From the NCBI GenBank assembly GCA_009377495.1, contig WHTZ01000073.1, forward strand, positions 1 through 32,442: a stretch of DNA of 32,442 nt, in the 5' to 3' direction. Numbering within the stretch: position 1 is the first letter of the stretch; each line of letters starts with the position of its first letter. Shown piece after piece: positions 15,264-22,405 of this stretch. The stretch comes from Luteitalea sp. Lineage in GTDB: Bacteria; Acidobacteriota; Vicinamibacteria; Vicinamibacterales; Vicinamibacteraceae. Made by a program: the position numbers and the translations under genes. The notes under the pieces are model-generated. The model saw nothing but the letters and a program-made list of their open reading frames with translations. It had not been told where the DNA came from and made no database searches.

Positions 15264-17890
15264 TGGGAGGCCTTGGTTGCCTCCACATGTTCGAACTGTA
15301 CGGGACCGTCGGTCTTGACCACGCGCGCCACAACGAACGGGGTCGTGAGCTGCTGTGTGCGGACGGCGCCGGGCGCCGGGGCCACCTCCTTGTAGACGAC
15401 GACGATCCCCTCACCCTCACGCCGCACGCTCTCGACCCGCACCGAGTATCCACCGGTGGAGCGCCTGCCGAGAAACACCGCGACGAGCATCTCCTGCTCG
15501 AAGTCGACCTCGGGCATCGCCTTCTCCGTTGGCAGCGACTGCCACAGACGCGCCCACTCCGCCTGCGACCGAATGACCACCTGCTCCGCCTCGCTGCGGT
15601 TGCTCAGCGGGCCGAACGCAAAGCTCGCGAATGCCACGGCATCACTCGAGCCTTGGGTATCCTGACCACTCGCCGCGTCTTGACCCGTGGCCGTGGGCGG
15701 CGGCGCCGGTGGAGCCACCACCTGGAACGACAGCTCGCGTACCGCGGCGTCCTTCTCGAGCGTGGGCTTGGCCTCGACCTGCAGCACATACGTGCCCGGC
15801 TCGACGTCGACGAGCGGAATCTCCACCTTGTGACCAAAGCCGCCACCCTCACCGTCGAGCTCCGTCGACGCGCGCTGCTCCGTGGCACGAAAGACCTCGC
15901 GCCCTTCGACGCTCTTCACCAGGGTCGTGATGGCCACTTGGTGGGCCGGCTTCAGCGGGTCGTAGACCTCCGCGTAGGCCGTGAGCACGTCTCCGGCCAC
16001 GAAGGTGCGTATCAGTGTAGGGGGCGTCTCGAGCATCTCCTTCACCTCGTCGTCCAACGCCGGCGTCAGGGTCAGCGCTGCCGCACGCGACGTGAGCAAG
16101 ATACCGCTCATCGTGAGGTTCTTCTCGGTGTAATCGGGCACGTGGAGATCGTAGAACACGGAGCCGCGCATCCCCTTCTCCGACTCGCGCGCCGCGACGC
16201 GGAGCTGGTAGCGCCCGGGAGGCAGCTCCAGCTTCCGCACGAGGCGGAAGCCCGTGAGCTGCACGAGCTGATGCGTTTCGGGACGCAGCTTGGGATCGAT
16301 CAGCACGCGGTCGCCGTCTTGCACTTTGGCGTTCTGATCGATCGCGATGAGCGACACCTCGATGCGATTCACTGCGCGGTCGCCCTCTTCCTTGAACGGC
16401 AACCCTTGCCCCGGAACTTGAATGGTCACGGCAACGGACGCCTTCTTGTCGGTGCCCTTGAAGGCTGCTGCCGTCACGCCGAGCGTCAGTCCGCCTTGGG
16501 GCAACGGGCTCCCCAGCAACTCCTTCACCTCGGGCGACGTGCCGCTCGTCGCGGAGGTCTCGGGGGGCTCCTCCTCGCGGCCGCGCGGCGCCACGTATCC
16601 CTTGCGCGCGTCTACCTGGACGCCCGGACGCTTGACGCGAACCTCGATGCGCCGAAACCGTCCGTCGCGGCGCTCGTACTTTGGGTAGTACCCGAGCAAG
16701 TAGTAGTGGCTATTGGCGCGGACGATGCGATCGTATGCCCCGGCGAAGTCGTTCGTGTTCACGACCGCGATGCCACCCGTCTCCTCGGCCAGCGTGCGCA
16801 GGCTGTCCTGCGAGCGGCGAGCCTCTGCCACGAGTGACTGCTCGCCAATGCCGTAGGCGGGATCCTCGGGTGGTGCGGTCATCTCGATGCTCTCGCCTCC
16901 GAACATGGCGCCCAGGCCGCGTGGGTCAATCGTGTAGAACGCGACGTTGTTCTGCGTCGCGGCGGCGATCGCGTCCTTCATGCTGTACAGCACATCGGAC
17001 GCGTTGCGCTGGATATCACCCATGACATCCAGCGTGTCGTAATCGATCCCTTCGCTGAAGAACAGGATGGCTTTGCGGCGTCCTTGGACGTTGGCAAGGT
17101 ATTTCGCGATGTTCTGCAGGCTCCCCATCGCGGTGCGGGCGTTGTACGCCCGCTCGAAATCGAGCGGGTCCTGGATGCCCTTGCCCGCTCGGGCGCCGGT
17201 CTCCGATTCGGGTAGCTCCATGCCGCGTTGCCGATTGTACGCGTCCAGCCGCTCCAGCGTGGATGATCGAATCTTGCGCCCCATGAAGCGGTTGACGGAC
17301 TGCTCCATCAGGAGCTTGTTGCTGGTGAACTCCTGCGCGGCATCGGTCCGACCACCGGTGTAGACGACGGCCACGATGTCGTTGGCACCAACGTGCTGCT
17401 CGATGAACTCGTTCGCCGCTTTCTTCACCAGCGACGACCGCAGCGCGTGCGTGTGCACGTCGTCGAGCACCATCACGTAGATGCGCCCACCGAGACCTTG
17501 CTCGTTCGTCGCCGTGTCTCGCGGCAACGGCCTGCCGTCGAGGAGCGTCGTCTCGGTGCGCTCGACGGGGATCGCAACCTCGGTGAACGTCGCGATTTTT
17601 TGTGGAATCTTGTTCTCGAAGATCTGAAAGTCGTCACGCGTGAGGTTCCTCACGAAGTTGCCCTGCTCGTCGGTCACGGACGCGTCGACCTCCACGTAGT
17701 TGATCTCCGTCCGAAAGACGGCCGCTGAGGGCTGTTGCGGTGGTGATGACGACTGCGAAGGCGGTGTTGCGGACGGCGGCGAAGCCGATTGCGTGTTCGG
17801 AGCCGTCTCGCCTGGACGCGCGGGCGGCTGTGCCTCAACCGCGCCGATGAGCAGTGTGGCCAAAACGGGGCCAAGCATGGATCGTCGCAT
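15260..17890 (-). CDS. VWFA-related secreted protein of acidobacterial type with a PrcB-like C-terminal domain
   Basis: The 876-residue protein starts with a signal peptide (about 1-20) and a Pro/Ser/Gln-rich stretch to about 56. 'TEINYVEVDASVTDEQGNFVRNLTRDDFQIFENKIPQKI' (61-99) is the lead-in block of the acidobacterial VWFA-related family, and the VWA fold follows at about 136-330 with 'RIYVMVLDDVHTH', 'GANDIVAVVYTGG' and 'GRRKAILFFSEGIDYDT'. The metal site reads DDVHT rather than the classical DxSxS. Residues 460-725 look like beta-sandwich repeats. After a linker rich in Pro, Gln and Ser (about 725-750), residues 762-868 resemble a PrcB domain: 'IRSQAEWARLWQSL', 'MLVAVFLGRRSTGGYSVRVESV', 'TTPFVVARVVKT'. 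It is probably exported to the periplasm or surface; its role is unknown. The next gene overlaps its stop codon. Confidence 0.88.
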   Translation of the reverse strand: MRRSMLGPVLATLLIGAVEAQPPARPGETAPNTQSASPPSATPPSQSSSPPQQPSAAVFRTEINYVEVDASVTDEQGNFVRNLTRDDFQIFENKIPQKIATFTEVAIPVERTETTLLDGRPLPRDTATNEQGLGGRIYVMVLDDVHTHALRSSLVKKAANEFIEQHVGANDIVAVVYTGGRTDAAQEFTSNKLLMEQSVNRFMGRKIRSSTLERLDAYNRQRGMELPESETGARAGKGIQDPLDFERAYNARTAMGSLQNIAKYLANVQGRRKAILFFSEGIDYDTLDVMGDIQRNASDVLYSMKDAIAAATQNNVAFYTIDPRGLGAMFGGESIEMTAPPEDPAYGIGEQSLVAEARRSQDSLRTLAEETGGIAVVNTNDFAGAYDRIVRANSHYYLLGYYPKYERRDGRFRRIEVRVKRPGVQVDARKGYVAPRGREEEPPETSATSGTSPEVKELLGSPLPQGGLTLGVTAAAFKGTDKKASVAVTIQVPGQGLPFKEEGDRAVNRIEVSLIAIDQNAKVQDGDRVLIDPKLRPETHQLVQLTGFRLVRKLELPPGRYQLRVAARESEKGMRGSVFYDLHVPDYTEKNLTMSGILLTSRAAALTLTPALDDEVKEMLETPPTLIRTFVAGDVLTAYAEVYDPLKPAHQVAITTLVKSVEGREVFRATEQRASTELDGEGGGFGHKVEIPLVDVEPGTYVLQVEAKPTLEKDAAVRELSFQVVAPPAPPPTATGQDAASGQDTQGSSDAVAFASFAFGPLSNRSEAEQVVIRSQAEWARLWQSLPTEKAMPEVDFEQEMLVAVFLGRRSTGGYSVRVESVRREGEGIVVVYKEVAPAPGAVRTQQLTTPFVVARVVKTDGPVQFEHVEATKASQ

Positions 17891-17947
17891 GGCTCGAGAC
17901 CAGAAACCGGGACGTGCGGCCCGGAAGAAAACAGGCAGCGCGGTGGC

Positions 17948-17953
17948 ATTATA
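17948..17953 (-). promoter_or_regulatory. Perfect -10 hexamer for the VWFA-related gene
   Basis: On the minus strand this reads TATAAT, about 58 nt before the ATG at 17890. There is no recognisable -35 at 17-18 nt; that position lies inside the atcaggg repeat array, which suggests either an activator-dependent promoter or use of the array as a binding site. Confidence 0.5.
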
Positions 17954-17956
17954 CCT

Positions 17957-17988
17957 AGGGATCAGGGATCAGGGATCAGGGGTCAGGG
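17957..17988. repeat. 7-nt tandem array (atcaggg) between divergent promoters
   Basis: The core is aggg-atc-aggg-atc-aggg-atc-agg-ggtc-aggg, about four units of a 7-nt word. It lies between the -10 hexamers of the divergent VWFA-related and M24 peptidase genes and covers the place where both -35 elements would be. The same words, in both orientations, make up the gap at 19195-19350. Confidence 0.8.
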
Positions 17989-18002
17989 CGGACCCCTTGG
18001 TT

Positions 18003-18008
18003 TATACT
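18003..18008 (+). promoter_or_regulatory. -10 hexamer for the M24 peptidase gene, predicted leaderless
   Basis: TATACT ends 6 nt before the ATG at 18015, so the transcript should begin at the start codon. No -35 match is seen at 16-18 nt, where the atcaggg array lies. The rimP start has the same arrangement (TATACT, 6 nt, start codon). Confidence 0.5.
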
Positions 18009-18014
18009 GCCGAT

Positions 18015-19193
18015 ATGCCCCTGGATGTCGCCGCGGTGCAGGCGGCGCTCCGCGAGGAGCGGCTCGACGCGTGGCTCCTCTACGATTTTCGCGGGTCGAA
18101 TCCGATTGCGCGCAAGCTCGCGGGCGTGAACGGCGCGGCCAAGCTCGCAACCCGGCGTTGGTACTATCTGTTGCCCGCGGCGGGTGAACCGCGCGGCTTG
18201 GTGCACCGCATCGAGCCGCACGCGCTCGACGCGCTACCCGGACACAAGTTGCAGTACGCCGACCGTGGCTCGCTCGAGGCAGGGCTCTCGCAGTTGCTCG
18301 ACGGCTGCCGGCGTGTGGCGATGGAGTACTCGGCTGAGTGCGCCATCCCGTACATTGCCCGCGTTGACGCCGGCACCGTGGAAGCGGTCCGAGGACGCGG
18401 GGTTGAAGTCATCTCGTCCGGCGATCTCGTGCAACGCTTCGAGGTGCGCTGGAGCACACGAGGTCTGGAGACCCATCGCGCAGCGTCCGAGCGGCTGTAC
18501 CGGATCAAAGACCGCGCGTTCGACGCGCTGCGCGCCGTGACGCGCGGTCGTGAAACGACCGAATACGCGCTACAGCAGGACATGGTCCGGTGGTTTGCCG
18601 ACGAAGGGCTCGTGAGTGACTCACCGCCGGTCGTTGCCGCGATGGCACACGCGGGCGACCCGCACTATCTGCCGACGGCTGAGCATCACGGGCCGATCCG
18701 TCGAGACGAGCTGGTGTTGTTGGACCTCTGGGGTAAGCTGGATGAGCCGGACGCCATGTTCGCCGATATCACGTGGGTCGCCGTCACAGGACGCGCCGTG
18801 CGTAGTGCCTATCAACGTGCCTTCGAAGCCATCGCCCAGGCGCGCGATGCCGCGGTCGCGGCTGTGACCGAGGCTGTGGCAAGCGGGCGCACGATTCGTG
18901 GCTTCGAGGTCGACCGTGCAGCGCGCGCGGTGCTCGACACGGCGGGGTACGCAGACCACATCCTGCATCGGACGGGTCATAGCCTGGGCGAGACCGTCCA
19001 TGGCAACGGTGCCAATCTCGACGACTACGAGACACACGACGACCGACGGCTGCTGTCTGGCACCGGCTTCACGGTCGAGCCGGGGCTCTACTTCGACACG
19101 TTCGGCGTGCGGACCGAGATTGACATGTACATCGGCGATCGCGAGGCCACCGTCACCGGTCCGCGGCAGGCAGCGATTGTGACTCTTGAATAG
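18015..19193 (+). CDS. M24 family metallopeptidase (Xaa-Pro aminopeptidase-like)
   Basis: The 392-residue protein has the two-domain prolidase layout: an N-terminal creatinase-like domain (about 1-150) and a C-terminal pita-bread metallopeptidase. The five expected metal ligands can be placed: D237 ('VLLDLWGK'), D251 ('FADITW'), H322 ('HRTGHSLGETVHGNG'), E355 ('TVEPGLY') and E368 ('VRTEID'). The two Asp ligands are three residues further apart than in the textbook spacing. The ATG at 18015 fits both the family start and the -10 hexamer; the frame is open upstream but contains only antisense of the neighbour and repeats. There is no signal peptide, so it is probably cytoplasmic and cuts peptides with proline at the second position. 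It is followed by a structured gap and the HtrA gene. Confidence 0.92.
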   Translation: MPLDVAAVQAALREERLDAWLLYDFRGSNPIARKLAGVNGAAKLATRRWYYLLPAAGEPRGLVHRIEPHALDALPGHKLQYADRGSLEAGLSQLLDGCRRVAMEYSAECAIPYIARVDAGTVEAVRGRGVEVISSGDLVQRFEVRWSTRGLETHRAASERLYRIKDRAFDALRAVTRGRETTEYALQQDMVRWFADEGLVSDSPPVVAAMAHAGDPHYLPTAEHHGPIRRDELVLLDLWGKLDEPDAMFADITWVAVTGRAVRSAYQRAFEAIAQARDAAVAAVTEAVASGRTIRGFEVDRAARAVLDTAGYADHILHRTGHSLGETVHGNGANLDDYETHDDRRLLSGTGFTVEPGLYFDTFGVRTEIDMYIGDREATVTGPRQAAIVTLE

Positions 19194-19194
19194 A

Positions 19195-19350
19195 CAGGGG
19201 TCAGGGGTCAGGGAACGAAGGGATCAGGGCTGCCTCACGGGTGCTGAGCAGCGCGTACTACCCGAAGAAGCTACGACCAGCCTGATCCCTGCTGATCCCT
19301 AGTTCCTGGTCCCTGTTACCTGAGACAGCCCTGACCCCTGACCCCTAGGA
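19195..19350. repeat. Nested inverted-repeat region of 7-nt words
   Basis: The whole gap between the M24 and HtrA genes is built of ggtcagg/gatcagg words and their complements. The outer arms, 19196-19213 and 19329-19346, are perfect 18-nt reverse complements, each with two copies of the 7-nt word. Inside, agggatcagg (19219-19228) pairs with cctgatccct (19281-19290), and a second near copy lies at 19292-19300. The central 50 nt show no repeats. The right end also contains the 17-nt word shared with 9046-9062. The last bases (agga) double as a Shine-Dalgarno for HtrA. Confidence 0.85.
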
Positions 19351-19356
19351 TTCCTC

Positions 19357-20874
19357 ATGCAGGCTCATCGAACGACGTGGTTCCACCTGCTGCTCGTTGC
19401 GGTGGCATCCACTGCCATAGGCATGGTGCTCGCCTCGCGGCTCGACCTGGCGCCGCAGTCGGTGGCGAGTGGTCTCACGACGCCGCCACCCATGAACAGC
19501 GCGCCGCTGACCGGCGCAGTCGACGCGCAAACCTTCCGCGATGTCGCGAGCACGGTCAGCCCCATCGTCGTGAACATCCGCACCGGATCGACCGACCGAG
19601 CGCGAGGGACCACGGAGTTCGATGGAGATGACATGCTTCGCCGCTTCTTCGGTGGCGAGCCGCGCAATCGTCGACGCCGTGATGCGCCGCGCGAGCGCGT
19701 CGGAGGGGCGGGCTCTGGCTTCATCATCGACAAGGCTGGGTTGATCCTCACCAACAACCACGTCGTCGAGGGCGCCGACAATATCGACGTGGGCTTCTTC
19801 GGTGGCGCATCCGATGATTACTATCCCGCACGGATCGTGGGCCGCGACCCGCTGACCGACAGCGCGCTGATCCAGCTCACGCGCCTGCCCGATCGCGAGC
19901 TGCCCGTCGCACGCTTTGGTAATTCGGACCTCATCCAGCCAGGTGACTGGGTGATGGCGATTGGAAACCCGTTCGACATCGGCCACTCGATCAGCGTTGG
20001 CATCATCAGCGGGCTCGGCCGACCGCTCAACGTCGCCGAGGGCCGGCGCGTCGGCACGTTGCAAACGGACGCGGCCATCAACCCCGGTAACTCAGGCGGG
20101 CCCATGCTCAATATCCGGGGCGAGGTCGTGGGGATGAACACGGCCATGCTGACGGCTCAGGCGAACAACTTGGGCATTGGGTTCGCCGTGCCCATCAACG
20201 TCGTTCGCGAGATCATCCCTCAGCTTCGAGAGGGCCACGTCACGCGCGGCGTGATTGGCATCCGCATTCAAGCGTTGCCTTCAATCGGCTTTCAGGACTT
20301 CGGCCTCACCCGCCGCGTGGGCGCGATCGTCGCCGCCGTCGACCCGGAGGGGCCGGCGAGTCGGGGCGGTCTCGAGCCGGGCGACGTCATCGTCGAGTTC
20401 GGCGGTCGCGAGGTACGAGACGATGGCGTGCTCGTCGATCTCGTGACGCGCGCCGCGCCAGGAACGCGGGTTCCGCTGAAGATACTGCGCCGCCAGCAGC
20501 CGCGGACCGTCCATGTCGTGGTCGACGAGCTGACAAGCGACCAGGACGAGCCGCGACCACGTCGCGAGATGGCATCCTCGCGCAGGCAGGAAGATCGCGG
20601 CATTGGTGTGACCTTGGACGAGGTACCGCCAGAGCTGATGCGTCGATTGCGGCTCCAGCGCGTGACCCGCGGTGCGCTGATAGCCGACGTCGAGTCGCAG
20701 AGTGCCGCTGACGGTGCGCTCACGCGAGGTGATGTCATCATCGAGATCAACGACCAGAGAGTTGCGAACGCCGTCGACGCCGCCACCAAGCTGGAGGCCG
20801 TCCCACAGGATCGCCTGGCCAGGCTACTCGTGCTGCGTGACGGCCAACGCGTCTTCGTACCCGTGCGGAAATGA
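19357..20874 (+). CDS. HtrA/Deg-type serine protease, membrane-anchored, two PDZ domains
   Basis: The 505-residue periplasmic protease begins with a short cytoplasmic lead and one hydrophobic segment (about 8-27) serving as anchor or signal. The trypsin-like domain (about 58-290) has the full catalytic triad: H135 in 'LTNNHVVEGAD', D168 in 'DPLTDSALIQL' and S246 in 'INPGNSGGPML'. The LA-loop region before it is Arg-rich ('RNRRRRDAPRER'). PDZ1 covers about 297-390 and PDZ2 about 413-500 ('RGDVIIEINDQRV'). Such proteins degrade or refold damaged envelope proteins. The last codons overlap the start of the CYTH gene by 4 nt, so it heads a coupled operon. I leave the symbol blank because DegP/DegQ/DegS-like paralogues are usual in this phylum. 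Confidence 0.95.
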   Translation: MQAHRTTWFHLLLVAVASTAIGMVLASRLDLAPQSVASGLTTPPPMNSAPLTGAVDAQTFRDVASTVSPIVVNIRTGSTDRARGTTEFDGDDMLRRFFGGEPRNRRRRDAPRERVGGAGSGFIIDKAGLILTNNHVVEGADNIDVGFFGGASDDYYPARIVGRDPLTDSALIQLTRLPDRELPVARFGNSDLIQPGDWVMAIGNPFDIGHSISVGIISGLGRPLNVAEGRRVGTLQTDAAINPGNSGGPMLNIRGEVVGMNTAMLTAQANNLGIGFAVPINVVREIIPQLREGHVTRGVIGIRIQALPSIGFQDFGLTRRVGAIVAAVDPEGPASRGGLEPGDVIVEFGGREVRDDGVLVDLVTRAAPGTRVPLKILRRQQPRTVHVVVDELTSDQDEPRPRREMASSRRQEDRGIGVTLDEVPPELMRRLRLQRVTRGALIADVESQSAADGALTRGDVIIEINDQRVANAVDAATKLEAVPQDRLARLLVLRDGQRVFVPVRK

Positions 20875-21428
20875 TGCGCCCGCCCGTCGAACGCGAGATC
20901 AAGCTGCGCTTTGCGTCGGCTGACGCAGCCCGGCGCGCGGTGGAGGCCTCCGGAGCCACCCTGCTGCGGGGGCGGCGACTGCAGGAGGATACGCTGCTCG
21001 ACACCTCCGAGCACGCACTGCGCCAGGGCGGTTGCACGCTGAGAATTCGCCTCGAAGGCGCAGAGGGCTTCGTCACGTTCAAGGGCCCGGTTCAGCCGGC
21101 GACAATGAAGGTACGCGAAGAGATGGAAACGAGCGTCGGCGATGGCCGGACGATGCTCGAGCTGTTCGAGCGCCTCGGCTTCACGCCGTCCATCCGCTAT
21201 CAGAAGTACCGCGAGGAATTCTCCGCGCCGGGCGTGGTCGTGGCGATTGATGAGACGCCCGCTGGCGTCTTCGTCGAGCTCGAAGGCGATGAGCAGGGCA
21301 TCGCTCGGATGGCCTCAGCGCTCGGCTGCAGCGAGCGAGATTACATTCGCGCGTCGTACCTCACCCTGTTCCAGGCACACCATGAGGCGTCCGGCCTCCC
21401 GAGTCCCGACGTGCCCTTTCAACCGTGA
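20871..21428 (+). CDS. CYTH-domain protein (class IV adenylate cyclase / triphosphatase family)
   Basis: The 185-residue protein is a CYTH domain, an eight-stranded tunnel that binds triphosphates and divalent metal. The signature ExExK is present at the N terminus as 'VEREIKLRF' (E7, E9, K11). Further acidic and basic strand residues follow: 'QEDTLLDTSEHALRQGGCTLRIRLE', 'FVTFKGP', 'KVREEMET', 'RYQKYREEF', 'VAIDETPAGVFVELEG'. Family members include CyaB adenylate cyclases, thiamine triphosphatases and inorganic triphosphatases, and sequence alone does not separate them. The start ATG (20871) overlaps the HtrA stop (ATGA); a second ATG follows at once. Its own stop overlaps the start of the nucleotidyltransferase gene (GTGA). 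Confidence 0.92.
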   Translation: MMRPPVEREIKLRFASADAARRAVEASGATLLRGRRLQEDTLLDTSEHALRQGGCTLRIRLEGAEGFVTFKGPVQPATMKVREEMETSVGDGRTMLELFERLGFTPSIRYQKYREEFSAPGVVVAIDETPAGVFVELEGDEQGIARMASALGCSERDYIRASYLTLFQAHHEASGLPSPDVPFQP

Positions 21429-22405
21429 CCCCTTGGCCGCCACCCACCATGGTGTTGACGGCGGGCGTCGGCGCTCGCCTGCGTCCGCTTTCGTACCTCC
21501 GAGCAAAAGCCGCGTTGCCCGTGGCAGGTGTGCCGCTCATCTCCCGCATCCTGGAGCGGCTTCGGGCGCAGGACATCCGCAATGCGGTCCTCAACCTCCA
21601 TCACCGGCCGGAGGACGTGGCGGCGGCGGTAGGCGATGCGAGCGACCTCGGCCTGCGCGTTCGCTACTCGTGGGAACCGCGTCTGCTCGGCTCTGCCGGC
21701 GGCGTGCGGCGTGCCCTGCCGCTGCTGGATGCTGAGCACCTCGTGATCATCAACGGCGACAGCCTCACCGACCTGGATGTGCGGACCGTTTGGGATGCAC
21801 ATTTTCGGTCGGGCGCCGCGGTCACGCTGGGCCTCGCGCCGTTCCCCACGCCGGGCAGGTACGGCGGCGTCGTCGTCTCGGCCGACGGTCTGGTCACCGC
21901 CTTTCGACGGCGCGGCGAGCCTGACGCCGGCTTGGATGCAGCACACGTCTGGCACTTCATCGGCGTCCAGGTTGTCGATCGGGCCGTGTTCGCATCCATG
22001 CCCGAGGACACACCCCTCGAGACCGTTCGCGACCTCTATCCAGCCCTCCTGCGCAAGGTGCCAGGCGCCATCCGAGGGTTCGTGAGCGACGCGAGCTTTC
22101 TCGACACGGGCACAGCCAGCGACTATCTTGCGACGTCGCTGGCGCTGGCAGCAGCCGAAGGGAGGCAGCGCGCACTCATCGGGCGCGGTAGTCACCTCGA
22201 TCCGAGCGCATCGCTCGTTGACACGCTCGTGTGGGATGGCGTCGTCGTTGGACCCGATTGCCGCCTCACGCGGTGCATTGTGACGGATGGCGTCACCGTG
22301 CCGGCCGGCTCGCGGTACGAGTCATGTATCCTCATGCGTCGCCACGACTGCCCGGGAGACGTCAAGGCGTGCATCGACGGCGAGTTGGGGGTGGTGGGAT
22401 TGTGA
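21425..22405 (+). CDS. Sugar-1-phosphate nucleotidyltransferase, MurU-like by context
   Basis: The 326-residue protein has a GT-A-type nucleotidyltransferase domain: 'VLTAGVGARLRPLSYLRAKAALPVAGVPLI' (10-39) carries the G-x-G-x-R-L-x-P-L signature and the Lys, 'LLGSAGGVRRAL' (88-98) is the usual sugar-loop block, and 'VIINGDSLTDLD' (108-118) holds the metal-binding Asp. From about 245 there is a hexapeptide-rich tail ('GRGSHLDPSASLVDTLVWDGVVVGPDCRLTRCIVTDGVTVPAG') resembling a left-handed beta helix. The next gene is an AmgK-like kinase, and in the known AmgK-MurU pair the two convert recycled MurNAc to UDP-MurNAc. That pairing is why I favour MurU, but MurU proteins are usually shorter and lack this tail, so GDP-mannose or other NDP-sugar synthesis is possible. 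The GTG start gives a 4-nt overlap with the CYTH gene; an ATG at 21449 is the alternative. Confidence 0.85.
   Translation: MTPWPPPTMVLTAGVGARLRPLSYLRAKAALPVAGVPLISRILERLRAQDIRNAVLNLHHRPEDVAAAVGDASDLGLRVRYSWEPRLLGSAGGVRRALPLLDAEHLVIINGDSLTDLDVRTVWDAHFRSGAAVTLGLAPFPTPGRYGGVVVSADGLVTAFRRRGEPDAGLDAAHVWHFIGVQVVDRAVFASMPEDTPLETVRDLYPALLRKVPGAIRGFVSDASFLDTGTASDYLATSLALAAAEGRQRALIGRGSHLDPSASLVDTLVWDGVVVGPDCRLTRCIVTDGVTVPAGSRYESCILMRRHDCPGDVKACIDGELGVVGL

Noticed and set aside
15242..16837. 531-residue plus-strand open frame
   Set aside because: Antisense to the VWFA-related gene; low-complexity His/Arg/Leu composition and no domain.
17957..17988. Possible CRISPR or plasmid iteron array
   Set aside because: The 7-nt units have no spacers, and there is no Rep or Cas gene nearby.
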